Assembly (NCBI GenBank): GCA_031841125.1
Contig: CM063106.1
Location: 46,241,806-46,305,805, forward strand
DNA length: 64,000 nucleotides
Source of the DNA: Acanthococcus lagerstroemiae
Lineage: Eukaryota; Arthropoda; Insecta; Hemiptera; Eriococcidae
Reading direction: 5' to 3'
Shown: positions 34,411 through 45,486 of the stretch, in pieces
How positions within the stretch are numbered: position 1 is the stretch's first letter
Layout: every line of letters begins with the position of its first letter
Made by a program: the position numbers and the translations under genes
Notes under the pieces: model-generated
The model's database searches: none
Told to the model about the DNA's origin: nothing
What the model saw: only the letters and a program-made list of their open reading frames with translations

Positions 34411-35600
34411 GTGTGCATTCCAGGCAAGCAAGGTAAGCGCCGCTTACCAAATTCCCGAGAAAATAAGTTTTCATATACAATATCAACTTCAACTTGTAAC
34501 AAATAAAAGATAATGAAATATTGGGCAAAACAGCGACTGTATTGATGCTTACAATGCTTACGCTTAAGTACGTATATAATAAATTCATGGGAGATGTATA
34601 CTGTTTGGCATTTGTCAATCCTTATACATGTATATTTGTATAGGCAACCGAGATGTGCGTCGGATCTAATGCTTCTTCTCCATACTGCACGCATTGCGCG
34701 ACTTATACTCGCCTCCGCGTTAATTACCAACACAAAAACACACTAGCATGTTCAACGCGATGAAACCTGTGCGTTTGGTTGCGCGGATCGGCTTGGCTAC
34801 ACACAAACGTCGAAGTCCATAGTGAAACATGGTTATGTTCTTCTACTAGCCAACGCATTATGTTTGAATGCTCCGTGATTTTTTACCACAAAATGCGTAC
34901 TTGAGATCTTATTGAAAACCCGTTTTCGTGACTTACTCTTAACGAACAATTAGAAATTAATGGTGAAAAGCCTAAACCAGAATTACCTTTTTTTTTTTAA
35001 ACTGAGCAAAACAGAGGTGGTTCGAGTTTTACTAGACATTACCACATATCGCAATATGAAAACATTTTGTGGTCAACCAGTTGTGAAGATGGTGGAAAAC
35101 TACCAATTTTGTTGGCCATGTCTATTCAGGAACTTACCGATTGGGGGGGGGCTGTAAGAATTTTTCACTCAGCAGTTGAGAAAATTTGCTATTTCAGTCA
35201 GGCGGAGTTAGGAAAATCCAAGAAGACAGAAGATTTTTTTATTTATTTCTTTCTTTGTTTTGATATATTTGAGAATTGAGTTGCAAAGTTGAAAAAATCC
35301 AACAAGTCAAATGGTTTTTTTTTTTTTTTTTTTGCTTTGATACTTGGTAATTTTGAGTTGGGTCGTCAGTTGGAACTTTCACAATTTTTGTCCCCTCCCA
35401 GGAAAACTCTTTGGTGGTATGTCCCTGTGTCTATTATTCGTCATAGGAAAGAATAAATGTTCATGGAATGACCCTACACAGGGATACGACAATTTGATGC
35501 CGTTTTGTAGTAGCATGTTTCATACTTTTATTCTGATTTTTACTTCACCCCTACGCTTATTGCTTACTTCCTAGGAAAAATCACCACATGCCATTGTTTC
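34411..35600 (+). mobile_element. hAT element relic, copy 1
   Basis: It starts CAGTGGTGTGCATTCCAGGC, a hAT-like terminus, then GCAAGGTAAGCGCCGCTTACC. From about 34880 to 35110 it keeps a degenerate version of the N-terminal zinc-finger region that copy 2 shows more clearly (AAAATGCGTA...GATCTTATTGA, TGTTGGCCATGTCT). Copy 2 begins 1.2 kb downstream, so the two lie head to tail. No right terminus was found. Confidence 0.55.
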
Positions 35601-35636
35601 CAAGTGACCAGAATTGGGCCTGTAGCTACATTTGGT

Positions 35637-36770
35637 CAGTAGCGTGCATCCAGGTAAACAAGGTAAGCACCGCTTATCCTGAAAAATCCCGAAAAAATAA
35701 GTTTTCATAAATATATCAACTTGTAACAAATAAAAGATATGAAACATTGGGCACAGAAAGAAGCGATTGTATTGCCGCTTATTAAATTTATAAATTCACA
35801 TTAAGCAAATGGCGCCGTCTATTGGTGATTTAGGAGACAGCTGAAACAGAAGCGTTCACTGTTTGGCAATCAGCTCGTACATATTCGAATTTATTCGTCT
35901 CAGGGCAGCGATCTGAAAATCGCTTATTTTTCATATTACACGTAAACTTATACACGACTTAAGCTCTGCCTCTGTGTTATGACCAACACAAAAACACACT
36001 AGCATGTTTAACGCGACGAAAACTGTGCGTTTTGTAAGCAATTTTAATATCGCTTGTGGCTAGTCGAACGTTGAAGTTGGCAGTGAAACGTAATCAATGT
36101 TCTATGTGTACGAATCTCAACGCCTTCGAGTTTAAATGCTCCGATTATTTTGCCCACAAAATGCGTATTCAGGATCTTATTGACAAACCTTTTTCGCGAT
36201 TTACTTTTAATGAACAATTAGGATTTATTAATAGTGGTACGCTGATACCAGAATTACCGTTTTTGAAAGCTATACCTAAGCAAAAGAAAGGTGGTTCGAT
36301 TTTTACTGGACATTTCCACGTATCGTAATATGAAAACATTTGGTGGTTAACCCGTTGTGAAGATGGCGGAAAAACTGTTTTGTTGGCCATGTCTGTTCAA
36401 GGATGTACCGATCCTCCCCCCCCCCCCAATAGGAATTTCTCACTCATCAGCTGGGAAAATTTACAATTTCAATTAGGCGGAGTTGGGAAAATCCAATAAG
36501 GCAAAAGGTTTTCTTTTTTTGCTTTGATACTTGGTAATTTTGAGTTGAGCAATCTTTGCCCCTCCCTCGGGAAAAACTCTTCGGTGGCACGTCCCTGTGT
36601 CCCCTGTGTCTATTATTCATCACAGAAAGGAATAAATGCATATGGAATAACCCTACGCAGGGATACGACAATAATTTGAATAATTTCATCAACCATTTTG
36701 TAGTAACGTGTTTCATACTTTTATTCTGATTTTTATTACTTCGCTTACCTCCTAGGAAAACTCACCGCAC
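35637..36770 (+). mobile_element. hAT element relic, copy 2
   Basis: It begins (CAGTAGCGTGCATCCAGG), with the same order of segments as copy 1: GTAAGCACCGCTTA, AACTTGTAACAAATAAAAGA, the coding relic, then AGGCGGAGTTGGGAAAATCC. A C run at 36416-36427 replaces the G run of copy 1. Confidence 0.55.
36056..36420 (+). pseudogene. hAT/ZMYM1-like transposase N-terminal remnant
   Basis: The frame reads HKMRIQDLIDKPFSRFTFNE, then IPELPFLKAIPKQKKGG. After a stop and a frameshift it continues YENIWWLTRCEDGGK and LFCWPCLF. The WL...CE....LFCWPCLLF pattern is the TTF-type zinc finger at the start of hAT transposases of the ZMYM1/DUF4371 group. Everything after the finger (catalytic and dimerisation regions) is missing. 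Confidence 0.65.
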
Positions 36771-36867
36771 GCCCTTGCATTTGGTACATCTGCTTTGGTA
36801 CGAGTTACTCGCTGACCAATTTCGACAGACTTATTTTTGTATTCATTGTAGATGTAGGTATTATTTG

Positions 36868-37150
36868 TAGAACTGTCACTTTTGAATTTCCCCCCCCCCA
36901 CATTTTCAGCCTTTCTGAAAATATTAATTTTACCATTTCGAATTGAAACTGGAACAGTGTGGTCAATTACATATTTTTATCGCTTCTTCCTTTCTGTTTC
37001 CCAGTTTGCGCGCAGCGTTTTAATTTTCCAAGTGACCAGAATTGGGCCCGTGACTACATTTGGTACATCTGCTTTGGTACAAGTTACTCGCTGACCAATT
37101 CCGACAGACTTATTTTTGTATTCATTGGTAGAGTACTTAATCTTTGTTAT
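36868..37150 (+). repeat. Second copy of the segment at 34255
   Basis: It shares ACATTTTCAG(G/C)CTTTCTGA, ACTGGAACAGTG and CTTCTTCCTTTCTGTTTCCC with 34255-34410, and GTGACCAGAATTGGGCC with 35603. TTTGGTACATCTGCTTTGGTAC here also repeats 36780-36810. This is part of the local tandem duplication. Confidence 0.7.
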
Positions 37151-38830
37151 ACGTGGTTTGCTTAATATGTATGTTTCTGATGAAGTTAACGTAGGTTAAA
37201 CTGTTGAATCCGTTATGAGGTGATACGTCAGTTGTCACGGAGTAACACGATTTACTTAACTGCTATTATCTACGGTCCAATGAGTGGCCAATTTTAAATC
37301 GAGCAGAATGAGAACACAAATGATACCTATGTGCGAACTCGTTATGTGTGTCTATGCACTAATTCTGATTATTTTTGTGCATTCTTAATTCATCCTGGGT
37401 ACCATACCGATTTACATGCTGATATCGGGATGCTTATTTTCTTGTCCAATTCTGTGCTGAGAGAATTGGCTACTGGGTCTATCGTTCCGTTCGATCGTTT
37501 CATCTTTAATAATAGATTCGCTGTTTAGTCAAGCTTCTTAAATCATGAATCTACCCAAGCGTTGTACCGTATTATTCGATTGAAGTCCTAGCCTGCTTTT
37601 TGTTATTTTTGATGAAAAAGAAAAGAAGGTTTACTGTAAATTTTCTTTAGGTCATTTGCTTCGGTGAAAAATACGAGCTGCTGTTCGTGCTGCTGTTTGT
37701 TCTTTATGTAAATTGCTGGCGGAAAAACGAGTATTATCTACGATATTTTTTGCGATGGAGATGGTTGGTGACCTCTACTCACTTGACCAATGATTTAGTA
37801 CTTTATTCGGTTCTACAGAAAATGTTATTGATGTTATTCTGCATTTGGTCAATAAATAACGAATAAACATATGCCTGCCCGTACTTCAGAGCTCATCCAT
37901 TTGCGCAAACACGAAGAGGCTTGAGTAGGTCTTAGCCCCTTCCTCAGAATTTTGTGGGCAGAAAGAGAAAGTGGGGCTAATCGCGCCCCTATAGGGTAAA
38001 GAATCATCTTTTGAGGCTTCAGTTCCACCCCCAGGTTCTGAGGCGTATTTGTGCTTATTCACTCATAAGCTCTTATTAAGAACTTGCAAAGCTTTTTTTT
38101 TACTGAGAACTCATCTTGCAGACTGACATTAATCATCTTCTTGTATGACCAGTGAAACATGTTTGCCTCGTATACCCACTCGGTTCATCCCTTAACTCTT
38201 CGCTGAAATTATGACGCATTTTCGCATCAGTAAATAAATGACGACTGTCGAGAATTCGTTTCCTCCTTTTACACCTTATAAATAGATTAGACAATTAGAG
38301 CATACGTAAAATAAGTACATATATTCATTCTTTTATTATACTAATGATTGATGTCAAGGATAACTTTCCGTCAGCGCACGTAAATAATCTACTGTGGGAA
38401 ATCATAGAAGGAATATGCAGTAACTTTTACATTTATTTACGTGTTTCAAGCCCTGATCTAAGTCTCTGTAGAATTCTTCTAGACTTATTTAAAATTCGTT
38501 ACGATTCTTGAAGGCTTGTTTATGACTTGAGACTCTTTCACATTTATTTAGGTTATATTCTTTAAAACTCTTCAAGACCAGTGGGTTCCAACTGAGGCGA
38601 TTGCTCATTTCATTTGGTGGTGGTGGGGGAGGGTACAGAGAAAGTTCGTATGCAAACGACCTATTTTAGGAATTTAGAAATGGGTTAGCGCAGTAGCATT
38701 GATATGGGGTACAAGAAAACAAGGGGTCAAAAAATTTTCTCACATACCGGGCGAAACTTGGGTTCGCTGCGCGCACCTTCTGTAGTCGTTAGGCTGCATG
38801 TCTGTAAACCTCTGAATTTATAATTTGTTC
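37151..38830. other. No gene recognised
   Basis: Only short frames with no family resemblance. A GT/G-rich string near 38620. No inverted-repeat pair was found by eye. Confidence 0.35.
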
Positions 38831-38834
38831 AACA

Positions 38835-40030
38835 TTATTATTATTATTATTATTGAATTGAATTGAATTGAATTGAATAACGTTTATTGATCATATACAC
38901 ATGCATAACAACGATTATGTACGTCACCCCTATGCGCTTAAGCGCGAGCGGGGTGAAGGAATAATAATAATATCATAAAGCATAGATCGACATGCGAAAC
39001 AATAGAAATCTGCGGTAATCAAAAATGAATAAGTAAATAGCAAGAGATATATCATAAGAGCGTAAGCGTAGATTTTGACATGCAAAACAATAGAAAAAAC
39101 AATAGAAAAGTGTGGAATCAAAAAATCAACAAAATTGTGAAAAATAAAAACTGAATAAATAAATACCCGCATATACGCAGCAGTAGGTAATAACAAGTAA
39201 ATAAATGGAAAATTTTCTAATTGTAAAAGTAAAAAGTGAAAAGTGAGAGGTAACTTGAGACAGCATGCTGTGTAAAGTAAAAAATAAAAAGTATAAATAA
39301 ATTTGTTAAACCGTGAAACAGGCCATATAAACGAAGCAAAAGGCAAATAAATAGCAAACAAAAAGTAAAATAAACAAATAAAGCTTGCAATAGCAATGAA
39401 AAGAATTTTAAATAAGTAGAATAAAAGTAGAATAAAAAGAGAACACAGACAGCGGGAAAGTAACAAAAAATAACAATAAACATATAGGCCCGAAAAAGTA
39501 AATAACAAGACTAACGATGTACATAAACAACCAACAGAAAAAAGTAATAATAAATAATCTGTAAGGCCAGAAGACCAACCGGTTCAAAGTGATAGGCAGA
39601 ACACAGATAAAACAAATAAATTCAATGGACATGGACAGACTAGAAAACGAGAAAACGAGATAACGAGAAAAAAAAAACATAGAAAACAAAACACAAGCAA
39701 AAGTGCTGATTCACAGGATTACAGAGGCATACAACAAGAGCAACAATAGGGACAGTTAGAAAAGTTACCAGGGACACCCCGTTGGACCACTTCCATGAGC
39801 CTCTGGGTAGCCAACACGCATGAATCCGGCTCTGCGCTCGCTGCCGCCGCACCCAACCAAACCAGTGCCCAAAATGAAAGCACTTAGGGCCCCTGCTGGC
39901 TAGCACACGACGGCAACTGCGCACGGCGTCGTCGCTGTGTCTACCGGCCTGTTCAATGTGACGCCGCCCGCGCCGGCGTTCATCCCCCAGCCCGCAATCT
40001 AACTTCAATAGAAGATAAGACGCTGCTGTC
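38835..40030 (-). mobile_element. Probable LINE 3' end on the minus strand
   Basis: From right to left: a GC-rich part at 40008-39780 that reads LDCGLGDERRRGRRHIEQ on the minus strand; a long A/T-rich 3' region; then (TTGAA)n and (ATT)n at 38835-38878, a microsatellite tail of the kind found on RTE/CR1-like LINEs. The hydrophobic frames between 38930 and 39690 are composition artefacts. The class is uncertain. Confidence 0.4.
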
Positions 40031-40049
40031 TGGGTCCCGTGCTGCGAGT

Positions 40050-40050
<1 letters not shown>

Positions 40051-40100
<50 letters not shown>
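40051..40100. repeat. (ATT)n microsatellite
   Basis: About 16 uninterrupted ATT units at the upstream side of the LINE-like segment. Confidence 0.95.
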
Positions 40101-40101
<1 letters not shown>

Positions 40102-40352
40102 AACAGAGTAGGTGAACCAAATACCATAACATCATAGTGAAATGATATCATTTCATTATAACGGTGAACCAAACTAAAAACTGTTCCCTTTTCACAATTT
40201 TTACTTCAAACGTGCTTCAAAATGACTGAAGAACAAGATATATAGGTAGAAAGGGCCTCTCCACAATGAGAAATAAATTGAGCGGAGGCCCTTCTTATAG
40301 ATAACTCCTCGATTCAGACACTTCCAGTTATATCAGTGTTGCCAACTAGCAA

Positions 40353-41672
40353 TAGGGTGATTCGGGGCAAAAGCCGGACAAAAAAAAAACCATTTTTATG
40401 GAATTCGTCACTTGGAGTTATTTTTTTTTTACTTTTTCAAGTACATTAGTGTATGCGTGAAACCTTCCTGCTCATTTTGGATTGATAGGTTAGGAGATCT
40501 TGCGGATAATACTGTAGTTATTCCCCGGTCTTCCAGTTCCCTTATTATCTATGCGTATGGGGCAAACAGCGAACCCTCTGCGTTAAAAAGCGTATGTATA
40601 TTTTCAATGTAATTTTCAAGGCTATAATATAGGCTGTAAGGAAAATATTTCCTTATATTCTTTTCTACATAAATGTCATGAAGAAATGAAATACAGCGTA
40701 TATCAAGTTTCCAAGCTATTTTGAACATTGTTGCCAAAAAATTAATATGAAAAATGCCTCAACGCAACAAAATAGAACACTGATACGAAAAATTGCACGT
40801 GCGCTTTTTTTGCTCTAATACTGTGTGTTGTTCACCTCCACCACTGTTCACATTTTGCCCCACAAATTTCATTGCTCATTAACTACACAACAATTTGAGA
40901 TTTTTTACAATTCTATGACATGAGAATATATGATTCTATAATATGTATTTTCAACAAGGAATTTAATGCCGGGGTTAATTTTTTGGTTATAGGTACTTAG
41001 TTCTTTTTTTTTTCTTTTTTCTATTTCCTTAAATGCGAATTTTAGTATCATCAAGATGACACCACTGATCAAATAACAACTATGCCCTTGTTCAGTATCA
41101 TCATCAATATCAGTGTAGCTATTCGTGATGATAAAAAGAAATAAAATGTGAAAAATTTGATTAAATTTTTAATTTGAGTATGGAAAACGAGACGTTCTCG
41201 AGAAAAATAATTAACGCCATTGTATTCAGCATTCAAAATTTACAGCTAAAATCATAATATGTATAATTTCATCCTATTGTTTTTTTATGCTTTTATGCAG
41301 TGTTATTCTTTCAAGTACTTGTATGGAAAGCTAATAAAATTTGCTACTGAATAATGTGAAAATATTCGAGAATTGACTGAGTGGAGGTACCTTGAAAATG
41401 ATGATTTTTTTGTGTTTTAAAATTTCCCCTCTTTCAGTCACAGCAAATTTTTGTTTTGTGTTCTGTATTCTCTCCTTTTTTTCTTCTTTTTTTTTTCATC
41501 ATGACGGCAGCAGGCCTGAATTTCATAAGAAAGTAACGATCCGGGGATATCGTCTCCATAATATTATTGTGATAGAAAATCTCAATATTAAATAATGTAT
41601 TCCAGAGTTATGGACCTAGTTCACTTTTCACCCCAAGATTATGTATGTCCGACTTTGGCCTCGAACAATCCG
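40353..41672. mobile_element. Refrain element E, TA-flanked at the left, degenerate right end
   Basis: TA-GGGTGATTCGGGGCAAAAGC then CGGACA at the left. The reverse complement of 41648-41672 reads GATTGTTCGAGGCCAAAGTC then GGACA, a recognisable but diverged partner. TGGGGCAAA recurs at 40558 and inverted at about 40854. The left edge abuts CAGTGTTGCCAACTAG, a typical hAT terminus, so it may have landed beside one. No gene is visible. Confidence 0.5.
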
Positions 41673-42446
41673 ATGTACATTTTACATTTTGGATTTTCGC
41701 TATGAAAGAGTTGCATAGAGGCTTCTCTCATCTGGGATATCAATAATGTTAATTATTGTAGGGGGTGTAATTCTCCAATTCACTCGTAATTTTAAGTTTT
41801 TTTTTTTAAAAGCATTTTTGAATTTATTTTTTGATGGATTTTTTTCATGGAATGTGTAATGTATATGTACCTTAAGGCATGTATGAGTTTTAACAATCTA
41901 CCCCCTCCCTAGTTGGGCAGGGGGATACGATTTGTAAACGATGAAGAAATTTTTGTAGAATCGCGTGCTCTATCATAATTCATTGAGAACTCAAATTTTC
42001 AAAATTTGCACATAGATTGTTCGTGTTTAACACGGCAGTTTTGGATACTTGACGCAATCAGTGGAATATGCTTTTTAATACGGGAAGCGTAAGACAATTT
42101 TCCGGATCCTTTAATTCAATTTTCAGTGTTATGCATGAAGGAAAATCGATTAAATCGATAACTCGAGGATCCTTCCGATAGGTAATGATTAGAGGCAAGC
42201 TTATTGATTTAAATAGATTTTGGATGGATTTTTTGACAGACCTAACTCGGATATGACGAAAGGAAAAAATCTTGTAGACGACGAAGGAAAATTTTGTGTA
42301 TAAATTGATTGTAAGCAGCCAGCAGTTCGAAAAAATTTAATACTGAGCACTTGGTATATTCTACAGTGTTGGCTTGCTACAAATATGCGGTTATTCAATA
42401 CTTGTGATAACTGCTTCACAGTTTATTACTGTAGTCTACGAAGGAA
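41673..42446. other. No gene recognised
   Basis: AT-rich, with a T run near 41798 and an AATCGATTAAATCGATAA cluster near 42145. It leads into the macro-repeat at 42447. Confidence 0.35.
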
Positions 42447-43191
42447 AATTGAGAGTACGGAAAGTCGATTTTCAGTTAAAAAGCATTATGCATAACCATA
42501 TTAACTCCAGAATTTTTGGAAATTATTTTGTGGACGAGACATAACATCCTTCTAACTATAAGGATTCAGGGTTTCTATTTTTTTCGGCAACAAATGTCAC
42601 CCACAATAAGTACTACAAAAATGTGCAAACTACGAAAGAATAAAAGTGGTTACATAACTTCAATGTGGCCTGTAGACCCTCTTAAGGGGTCAAAATTTTG
42701 GGCAGCGCCCTCAAATGACTTGTACAACATATCTCTTTAAGTAAAACATTCCACATAAATTTTTTATTAGAAATATCTGTCTGTGTGACGCGTTTTTAAG
42801 AAAAATCCGTGAGTGGTTACATAGACGACGATGGAATTTTGACTATAATTTGACAGTTTGGGGATGTTAGGTATGTCAGGTTATGTATTTTGAACTCTTT
42901 GGTAGATTGGCGTGATAGAAGAGATTTACACTTATCTAACAAAAAAAAAAAAAAATGTTGTTCTAACATTCTTAGTTTTTGGGATACTAAACGGTTACTT
43001 AAATATTGAGTTGTCGGGAGAATGACCCAGGTACTTTTCTCTTAAATCAGACAAATTTTCAAACTATTTTCAATAATTAGGAGAAATGTGTCTTTAGCTG
43101 TGTCGTTTTTCTATGATGCGATCAAAAGAGTATAAACTAAAGTTTCAGACTAAAAGAGAAATTACTCTTAATGTACTGTTCCAAAAGAGTA

Positions 43192-44115
43192 GGGGCAACT
43201 GTTGTACCTAGGACCATTTTTCACATTCTAGGCTCTGTAAGCTGATGTATACTCGTATGGGATAAAATTTTTTGAAATGTTCTGTTGAATAAAGCTACAC
43301 TTTCTGCATACTTTCGCACAAATGGACTTCGAAAACATCAAATATCCAATTTTTTATGTTTTTATGAAAATTTTTAAAATTTTGGTCCTAGGTACAACAC
43401 CATGTTGTACCTAGGACTACCTTATTAAAAGCTACAAAATTATAAACGAAAGTATATTTTGATGTCTGAAAAGTACAAATGTTATAAGTACTTCAAAATT
43501 ACAACATTTTTAGGTAGGTTATTCTTACACATTGTACATAATTTTATCAATAACGCGAAAAGATCCATGTCGGATCGAAAAATTTTTAATTTTTGAATAA
43601 TAAGTACATTGTTTGACAACGAATTGAATATCGCCAATGATTTCATAGCCACAGGGTCCATTTTTTTCGTTTTACATTATTTTCACTTCGTAGCATCCTA
43701 AAAAAAAAATTATAACGTTGTATACGAAGTTTTTTGTGGTCCTAGGTACACGACCTGTTCATTTGAGGATAAAAATTTTTCGCAAAAAAAAGTTGATAAC
43801 TAATTTCTAAAATAACCTACCATTTCTCTTCTCTATAGCATACTGGCATTAGATGCGCGTTTTTGGAACATTTGATGAAGTTTTACTAACTAAAAGATGA
43901 AAAACACCGAGTGCTGAAAATTCTACTTTACGAACGCGAAATCGAAAATCGTCAACTGTTTTCACAAAAACGGATAAGTAAGCATTTGCAAGTTAAACAT
44001 CGCCAAATGTTAGTATTTATAAGCTGGTAGTGTTAGTTTCGTTTATTACCACTTGGGGGCACCAAAGTAGAAATCGGTCCTAGGTACAACTGGTCCCAGG
44101 TACAACAGTTGCTCC
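43192..44115. mobile_element. Refrain element D, 924 bp, TA target duplication shown by an empty site
   Basis: TA (43190-43191) - GGGGCAACTGTTGTACC ... GGTACAACAGTTGCTCC - TA (44116-44117). R3 at 51884-51905 has the same flanks with a single TA. The phrase GTTGTACCTAGGACC is at 43201 and 43404, and inverted at 43384, 43739, 44076 and 44092. No reading frame fits a protein. Confidence 0.9.
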
Positions 44116-44735
44116 TACAGTTTACTCTTGAAAAAAATATGTCTGGCCAGCCTGCCTTCGGAGATTCAGAAGCGACATTTACGAGATTTTTTGCTTCATA
44201 ACTCCGCTTTCGCGCATGGTACTTTTTTCAGCTTGTTGTGTGTCGAATTTTTGCACCCCCGTAAAAAACGATCTGATACCACTGAGGAAGGGAGAGTAAC
44301 TCTTAAGAGTAACTGTAACTCTTATTCAATCCTCAATTCTCATGTAAAAATTTTAGATAGGTGCCTGCATTATCTCCTGGATGAATTTCCTATTAAATGA
44401 AGATTGGACTCGAAAGGAGATACTTTGTTGGATCATTTAAAAATATGATAAAAATTGTCTCAGTTTTTCCCACTTAATTTTTCCTTTGGAATGATATACC
44501 CATATGTATTTGATTATTCATGCATATTTTATAATTTTGGCGCGTATTTTCGACACATTAGTTAGACTGAATTCAGTGCATAAAATATGCGCATACCTAT
44601 TTCGCACTTTATGTGCATAAAAATTGCAGCCCTGATAATGACGAAAAATCGAAAATCAGCTTACAAGAGTCTTCGCATGTATGACATGGTCATGTGAGCC
44701 GTGTGAAACGCGATCACCATGCGCGTATTGAGGTA

Positions 44736-45486
44736 GGTAAGCTCAATAAGGCCCTAATTTAAGGTCTTTTTCATGTAAGTGATATCGTGTTTTTCCTTTT
44801 TTGTGTTACAGTAGTCTTCGACTGAAATATTAAAAAATTGGGTGTCTTGAAATTTTTCTATACTCCTCCACGTTTCTCAGTTCTAATAAAAATACCCATT
44901 TTTCAAAACTTGATAAGGCCAGCGCACCAAAGAAGGTTAGGCCTATAACCTAATAAGACCCAACCTAATACCTAATAAGCCTGACCTGAAATTCGGTAAA
45001 TAAAAAGTTCAGCATGGTTCAAATAGAGATTTTTGAGTAAGTTATAACTGAAATGATAATCAATTGATTTTACCAGGTTGGGTCTTATTAGGTTACATAA
45101 CACTATTTTTCGTGAGTATCGCATGCGTCGGTTCCAAATTGCTCAAATTTCACTTTTCTAGTGCTGATCGTTAACCAACTACCTCTACAACAATTATCCA
45201 ATGTTTGATTTCTGGATAAATTCCATTTGAGTAACATAATACTCGTAAATCCTTCAAGTTACACAAAATACACATCGGAGCACTTTATACGGAATTGGAA
45301 AATCATCAACCGGTATGTCTCGCACCAGTGGACTAATATTTATAAATCTTGATAAAAACTATTGGACAGTGTTGCCATATCATGAAGGAACAACTTTGCT
45401 GTATGTTTTAATGCAGTCTAAAGCATAGCAGTCAAGATCGGTGCATTGGGCCTTATATTGGAGATCCGGGCCTTATTGAGCTCACC
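44736..45486. mobile_element. Refrain element F, TA-flanked, 751 bp
   Basis: TA (44734-44735) - GGTAAGCTCAATAAGGCCC at the left and GGGCCTTATTGAGCTCACC - TA (45487-45488) at the right. AATAAGGCCC-like phrases are at 44745, 44911 (TGATAAGGCC), 44951 and 44971, and inverted at 45080, 45448 and 45468. An exact 20-bp hairpin pair (44947-44966 / 45075-45094) lies inside. It is present in R3 as 53439-56221, expanded there by a LINE and a MITE, and partly in R2. Confidence 0.75.

Noticed and set aside
38930..39689. Several long hydrophobic minus-strand frames resembling membrane proteins
   Set aside because: The plus strand is A-rich (AAATAA-type); the frames are composition artefacts in a probable LINE 3' region.
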